Part shown: positions 61,001-64,000 of the stretch, piece after piece
How the letters are laid out: each line of letters opens with the position of its first letter
Position numbering within the stretch: the first letter of the stretch is position 1
Source: Argonema galeatum A003/A1
GTDB lineage: Bacteria; Cyanobacteriota; Cyanobacteriia; Cyanobacteriales; Aerosakkonemataceae
DNA: 64,000 nucleotides
Reading direction: 5' to 3'
Assembly (NCBI RefSeq): GCF_023333595.1
Contig: NZ_JAIQZM010000009.1
Location: 23,553 to 87,552 of the forward strand
Notes under the pieces: generated by a model
The model's database searches: none
Told to the model about the DNA's origin: nothing
What the model saw: the letters and a program-made list of their open reading frames with translations, nothing else
Made by a program: the position numbers and the translations under genes

Positions 61001-63386
61001 CTTCGTCCACCATTGGAAGGAGCCTTTACGAGAAAGTTTATCTCCTCTTGCCGAGGGGGTACAGATTGGGCTAGAAAGCGGCAATTACGAATATACAGGT
61101 TACTGCATCACCAACTATTGTTTCTACATATTCCTGGCAGGACAAAATCTCGAAACAGTTGAAAGCGAACATAAAAAATACCATGAATTGTTGCTGTATT
61201 TGAAATGGGAACACTCTATTTCTATCTCCCAAATATGGTATCAATTATTGTTAAATTTGTTGGGAAAAGCAGTCAATCCACTCCAGTTAATTGGTGAAAA
61301 ATTTGACGAATCTACGATGTTGTCGCAACTTCTAGAACAGAACGATCTCATTGCTTTGTTTCATGCCTTTTTAGCAAAGACGATTCTGTTCTATCTGCTC
61401 GAAGAGTTCGAGCCAGCAGTGGAGAGTGCAGCGAAGGCAGCGAGTTACTCTAGCGTTGGGTCAGAAAATTTCGTCAATTTGCACTTCTACCAATCCCTAG
61501 CACTGCTGGCTAACTATTCCAACGTCTGTTCGGAAGAGCGATCGCATTACCTAAGTCAGATTGATGCCAATCAGGAAAAAATGCAGCTTTGGATGCAGCA
61601 CGCTCCGATGAACTACGAGCATAAATACCATCTGGTGGCAGCAGAAAAACATCGCGTTTTCAATCAAAAAACAGAAGCCATAGAATTCTATGACCGGGCA
61701 ATTAAAGGAGCCAAAGAAAACGAATACCTCCAAGACGAAGCCCTGGCCAACGAATTAGCTGCCAAATTCTACCTTGACTGGGGCAAAGAAAAAGTTGCCG
61801 CCAGCTATATGCAGGACGCATATTACTGTTATGCCCGTTGGGGAGCTAAAGCCAAAATAGAAGACTTAGAACAACGCTATCCCCAATTACTTCAGCCCAT
61901 CCTGAATCAGCCCAAACTTCGCTTTAATCCTTTAGAGACGCTGGGAACGATTAGCCAGTCTTCATACACTTCCAGCAGCAGCAGCACGAGTATTTCCGAT
62001 GCCCTTGATTTCGCATCTATTGTGCAAGCGGCTCAAGCTTTATCCAGTAAAATTCAGATTGATGAATTGCTCGGCACCCTCAATCAAATTATTTTGCAAA
62101 CTTCTGGGGCAGAAACTTGTGCTTTGCTACTCCCCGATCGGGATGAATGGCAAATCCGGGCAATAACTCACATCAATCCAGATAACGAGTTACCCACAAC
62201 CCTGCTGCAAACCCAACCTCTTGATGGCTCTGTGGCGATTCCGCTCAAGCTGATTTATTATGTCAAACATACCCTGCAAACTGTGGTTATTGAAGGCGGC
62301 AAAACCGAGATTCCGGGTTTAATGAATGACTGTATTCTCCAGTATCAGTCTCAGAGTATGCTATGTACTCCGATTGTCGATCGGGGAAATTTAGTTGGCA
62401 TACTTTATCTCGAACATCGCTCGACGAAAGGAGTGTTTACTGGCGATCGTCTGCTCGTCCTCAACTTCCTCTGCACTCAGGCTGCCATTTCCCTAGAAAA
62501 TGCGCGACTGTATCAGCAAGCGCAGGACTACGCCCACCAGGTTGAACAATCACAACTGCAATTAGTGCAGAGCGAAAAAATGTCGGCTTTGGGGAACTTG
62601 GTGGCGGGGGTTGCCCATGAGATCAACAATCCAGTCGGTTTTATTTCTGGGAATATTCATGAAGCGATCGCTGCCGTCAAAGATCTTACGGAATACTTGC
62701 AACTCTATCAAGAAAAATTTCCCAATCCCGGATATGAAATAGAGGAAAAAGCCGAAGAATTTGACATCGAATATCTCGTAGAAGATTTACCCAAAATGTT
62801 GAATTCGATGCAAGTTGGGTGCGATCGCATCCAAGGGATCAGCACCAGCCTTCGTACCTTCTCCAGAGCCGACAAAGATTACAAAGTTCCTTTCAATATT
62901 CATGATGGTATTGACAGTACGATTTTGATTCTCAAACACCGATTGAAAGCCAACGAACAGCGTCCAGCTATTGAAGTAGTGAAAGAGTACGGGAACTTGC
63001 CATCAGTTGAGTGCTTCCCCGGACAATTAAATCAGGTGTTTATGAATATATTGGCGAATGCCATTGATGCACTGGAAGAATCAAATCGGGAACAGAGTTT
63101 TGAGAAGATTAAAGCCCAAGCCAATTGCATCACGATTCGGACAGAAATAAAGTCTTCTGAGTGGGTGGCGATTCGCATTTCTGACAACGGGCCTGGGATA
63201 TCTGATGAGATAAAAGCGAATATTTTTGACCACTTATTTACAACCAAAGGTGTGGGGAAAGGCACAGGATTGGGTTTGGCGATCGCCCGCCAGATTGTGG
63301 TTGAGAAACACGGCGGTACAATAAAGGTAAATTCTGTATTGGGAGAAGGGACGGAGTTTGCGATCGCGTTACCTGCGCCTACTTAG
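58029..63386 (+). CDS. HstK-like Ser/Thr kinase-AAA ATPase-GAF-histidine kinase
   Basis: 1785 residues. Same order as the preceding gene without PAS: Ser/Thr kinase (~13-270; VVIK, HKDIKPAN at 133-140, VKLIDFSIAS again DFS), AAA ATPase (GFSGIGKTAVVNEVH, PLVIFLDDLQWAD), long helical region, GAF (~1340-1480), a short coiled coil (QQAQDYAHQVEQSQLQL), HisKA with His1530 (LVAGVAHEINNP) and HATPase_c (ILANAIDALEE, DNGPGI, GKGTGLGLAIA). Start: ATG at 58029 with GGGGTAATCC upstream. The kinase, ATPase and histidine-kinase parts are closely similar to the neighbour; the helical region is far more diverged. Likely a tandem duplicate with a different input. Confidence 0.95.
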   Translation: MSTAVDLTNRISGYHLVEQLYCGSRTLVYRAIRETDQLPVVIKLLNRDYPSFSELLQFRNQYTIAKNLGLPGVVEPYNLESYRHSYALVMEDFGGISLRDYAQEASLTLAEILEIAIQITEVLDGLYRNRVIHKDIKPANILIHPKTQQVKLIDFSIASLLPRETQEIQNPNVLEGTLAYISPEQTGRMNRGIDYRTDFYSLGATFYELLTGKLPFECDDPMELVHCHIAKQPPAINSQEIPQVISDIVMKLMAKNAEKRYQSAWGLKQDLEKCLQQCQETGKIERFELGTRDICDRFLIPEKLYGRETEVQTLLNAFERVANGTSELMLVAGFSGIGKTAVVNEVHKPIVRQRGYFIKGKFDQFNRNIPFSALVLAFRDFMAQLLSESDAQIHEWKTKILEAIGDNGQVIIEVIPELERIIGQQPPAPELSGIAAQNLFNLLFHKFIAVFTTKEHPLVIFLDDLQWADSASLKLMQMLVNESQLGYLLLLGAYRDNEVSPSHPLMLTLDEVRKAGTTLNTITLVPLGQISLNQLVADTLVCDPKLAQPLTELVYQKTQGNPFFATQFLKALHQDELITFDIQQSGHWQCDISKVRKAALTDNVVEFMAQQLQKLSIETQEVLKLAACIGNQFDLATLAIVSESSETETATALWKALQEGLVLPQSEVYKFYVGIEPNISEATSQTVAYRFLHDRVQQAAYSLIATDQKQATHLKIGQRLLEKTPIQGREEQIFAIVNQLNIGLELISQPAELEELARLNLMAGRKAKASTAYVAAVKYLSTAMDLLSSDRWQSQYNLTLEIVVETAEAEYLNTNFAAANTLVEMVLQHGKTLIDRIPAYEIKIQVHMAQHQVNDAIDTGLQALEMLGYPVNLSEQDFLVDLPTLESLEDYPTMTNPAQLAAMRILKVSFTPVLVGRPQILLPVIVRQVKLCVEGGHSPLASATYAWYGTLLCGPLGNIDIGYQAGRLALQLLKHFETKEHKVVTYNMFYTFVHHWKEPLRESLSPLAEGVQIGLESGNYEYTGYCITNYCFYIFLAGQNLETVESEHKKYHELLLYLKWEHSISISQIWYQLLLNLLGKAVNPLQLIGEKFDESTMLSQLLEQNDLIALFHAFLAKTILFYLLEEFEPAVESAAKAASYSSVGSENFVNLHFYQSLALLANYSNVCSEERSHYLSQIDANQEKMQLWMQHAPMNYEHKYHLVAAEKHRVFNQKTEAIEFYDRAIKGAKENEYLQDEALANELAAKFYLDWGKEKVAASYMQDAYYCYARWGAKAKIEDLEQRYPQLLQPILNQPKLRFNPLETLGTISQSSYTSSSSSTSISDALDFASIVQAAQALSSKIQIDELLGTLNQIILQTSGAETCALLLPDRDEWQIRAITHINPDNELPTTLLQTQPLDGSVAIPLKLIYYVKHTLQTVVIEGGKTEIPGLMNDCILQYQSQSMLCTPIVDRGNLVGILYLEHRSTKGVFTGDRLLVLNFLCTQAAISLENARLYQQAQDYAHQVEQSQLQLVQSEKMSALGNLVAGVAHEINNPVGFISGNIHEAIAAVKDLTEYLQLYQEKFPNPGYEIEEKAEEFDIEYLVEDLPKMLNSMQVGCDRIQGISTSLRTFSRADKDYKVPFNIHDGIDSTILILKHRLKANEQRPAIEVVKEYGNLPSVECFPGQLNQVFMNILANAIDALEESNREQSFEKIKAQANCITIRTEIKSSEWVAIRISDNGPGISDEIKANIFDHLFTTKGVGKGTGLGLAIARQIVVEKHGGTIKVNSVLGEGTEFAIALPAPT

Positions 63387-63460
63387 AGCAAAGTCATTTG
63401 TATACTATCCACAGACTTGGGTAAAGTGATTGCAAATCTGAAATTTGAAAGCTTTACCAA

Positions 63461-64000
63461 TTATTTTACTCTGCTGTGATAAACCACTCCACAAATTGCT
63501 GCTAACAACAACCACCCCAATGTATTGACCCGTAAATCAAATAGCGTTACGTCTACAGTGTTGAATAAAGTACAACCTAAAAAAGCAACTATAAAACTGA
63601 ATAATATTAATCTATCTTGACTATTTCCAGGCCAATCTCGCAGTAATAAAATGCTTTGTGCAATTACCCAACCGACTAAAGTAAAAAACAGCATTGCGAT
63701 AGGAATGCCGATTTCTGCTGTTAGCATCAAAAATAAACTATGGGGATGACCTAGCCAAATAGGGATTTGTGTGGTAGAATATTTTGCAACATAAAGCGGG
63801 GTAAAATTCCGCAATCCCCAACCAGTTAAAGGACGCTGCTGAGTCATCCACAAAGCGAAGTTCCATTGGGTTGTTCGCAGAAAAGGTATCGGTCGATTCT
63901 GATACATTTGATCTGTGAGTCGCGCCCAAAAGAAAGCAGGGACAATTTTTCGCAGTAATTCATTTATCGGTGAAGGTGCATAAGCTGCTGAAAGAACTAT
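63461..64000 (-). CDS. O-antigen ligase/polymerase (Wzy_C family), 5' end outside window
   Basis: The frame is open to the right edge, so the N-terminus is missing; 179 residues are visible. RPLTGWGLRNFTPLY and LGHPHSLFLMLTAEIGIP are the periplasmic-loop signature of the WaaL/Wzy/PglL fold; the hydrophobic segments FFTLVGWVIAQSILLL, LILFSFIVAFLGCTLF and LGWLLLAAICGVVY are membrane helices. It would link or polymerise lipid-bound glycan repeats in the cytoplasmic membrane. The first ATG visible (63907) is internal. Convergent with the kinase gene at 63386. Confidence 0.88.
   Translation of the reverse strand: MVLSAAYAPSPINELLRKIVPAFFWARLTDQMYQNRPIPFLRTTQWNFALWMTQQRPLTGWGLRNFTPLYVAKYSTTQIPIWLGHPHSLFLMLTAEIGIPIAMLFFTLVGWVIAQSILLLRDWPGNSQDRLILFSFIVAFLGCTLFNTVDVTLFDLRVNTLGWLLLAAICGVVYHSRVK

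Noticed and set aside
1-64000. tRNA or rRNA genes
   Set aside because: Gaps between genes were read for tRNA arm signatures (GTTCGA-type loops with matching acceptor stems) and none was supported; the GGTTCGAGAACC matches are inside the kinase genes.

Overview
The window is a chromosomal segment of a cyanobacterium, probably a filamentous one. GCGATCGC and related GATC-rich octamers occur throughout, inside and between genes. The families DUF1825, DUF3143, DUF928, CHAT/TPR, CHASE2-cyclase and the giant Ser/Thr-kinase/AAA/histidine-kinase proteins are typical of cyanobacteria. The genome is also full of short dispersed repeats: heptamer runs, palindromes and MITE-like elements. Genus cannot be fixed from this sequence alone. 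No rRNA, tRNA or CRISPR was found.

Layout. 1-4.6 kb: the 3' part of a TPR-CHAT (caspase-like) gene with an in-frame repeat insertion, a wrecked Rpn/DUF2887 gene, and two overlapping unknown genes, the second encoding a protein with two C-terminal membrane segments; a candidate conflict or cell-death module. 4.6-7.6 kb: DHH-CBS-tRNA nucleotidyltransferase fusion. 7.7-16.2 kb: glycan/acyl locus (GT2 glycosyltransferase, adenylation-carrier-thioesterase protein, two left-handed beta-helix acetyltransferases, a frameshifted Gfo/Idh oxidoreductase, SDR epimerase) with an Uma2 gene inside it. 16.2-24.2 kb: CHASE2 cyclase, DUF928 protein, two-partner-secretion exoprotein and a second CHAT/TPR protein. 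24.3-30.6 kb, minus strand: HisKA-EAL protein, a five-domain hybrid regulator ending in GGDEF, a CheY-like regulator, phosphoribosyltransferase, alpha/beta hydrolase and an antitoxin stub. 31-43.8 kb: carotenoid oxygenase, a 42-bp tandem array carrying a MITE, aldo/keto reductase, pyrF, tyrS, a class A PBP, DUF1825, TM2, ComEA-like, lepB, a transglutaminase-like protein and Fic. 44-50.8 kb: housekeeping block clpC, rimI, lysA, cdaA, uppS, DUF3143. 50.9-64 kb: a TnpB relic, a MITE, a J-domain gene, a truncated kinase relic, two giant HstK-like kinases, and the 3' part of an O-antigen-ligase-like gene.

The most distinctive signal is how short repeats shape genes. A MITE family with TATAGC...GCTATA ends is present three times. 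One copy sits in a 42-bp tandem array, so its empty target site is visible next door and shows a TA duplication; two other copies supply the stop codons of flanking genes. Other repeats sit in frame inside a CHAT domain, inside a DHH domain, at the C-terminus of the epimerase and near the N-terminus of the second CHAT protein. The kinase cluster records gene duplication: a 48-codon relic resembles the distant paralogue more than its immediate neighbour.
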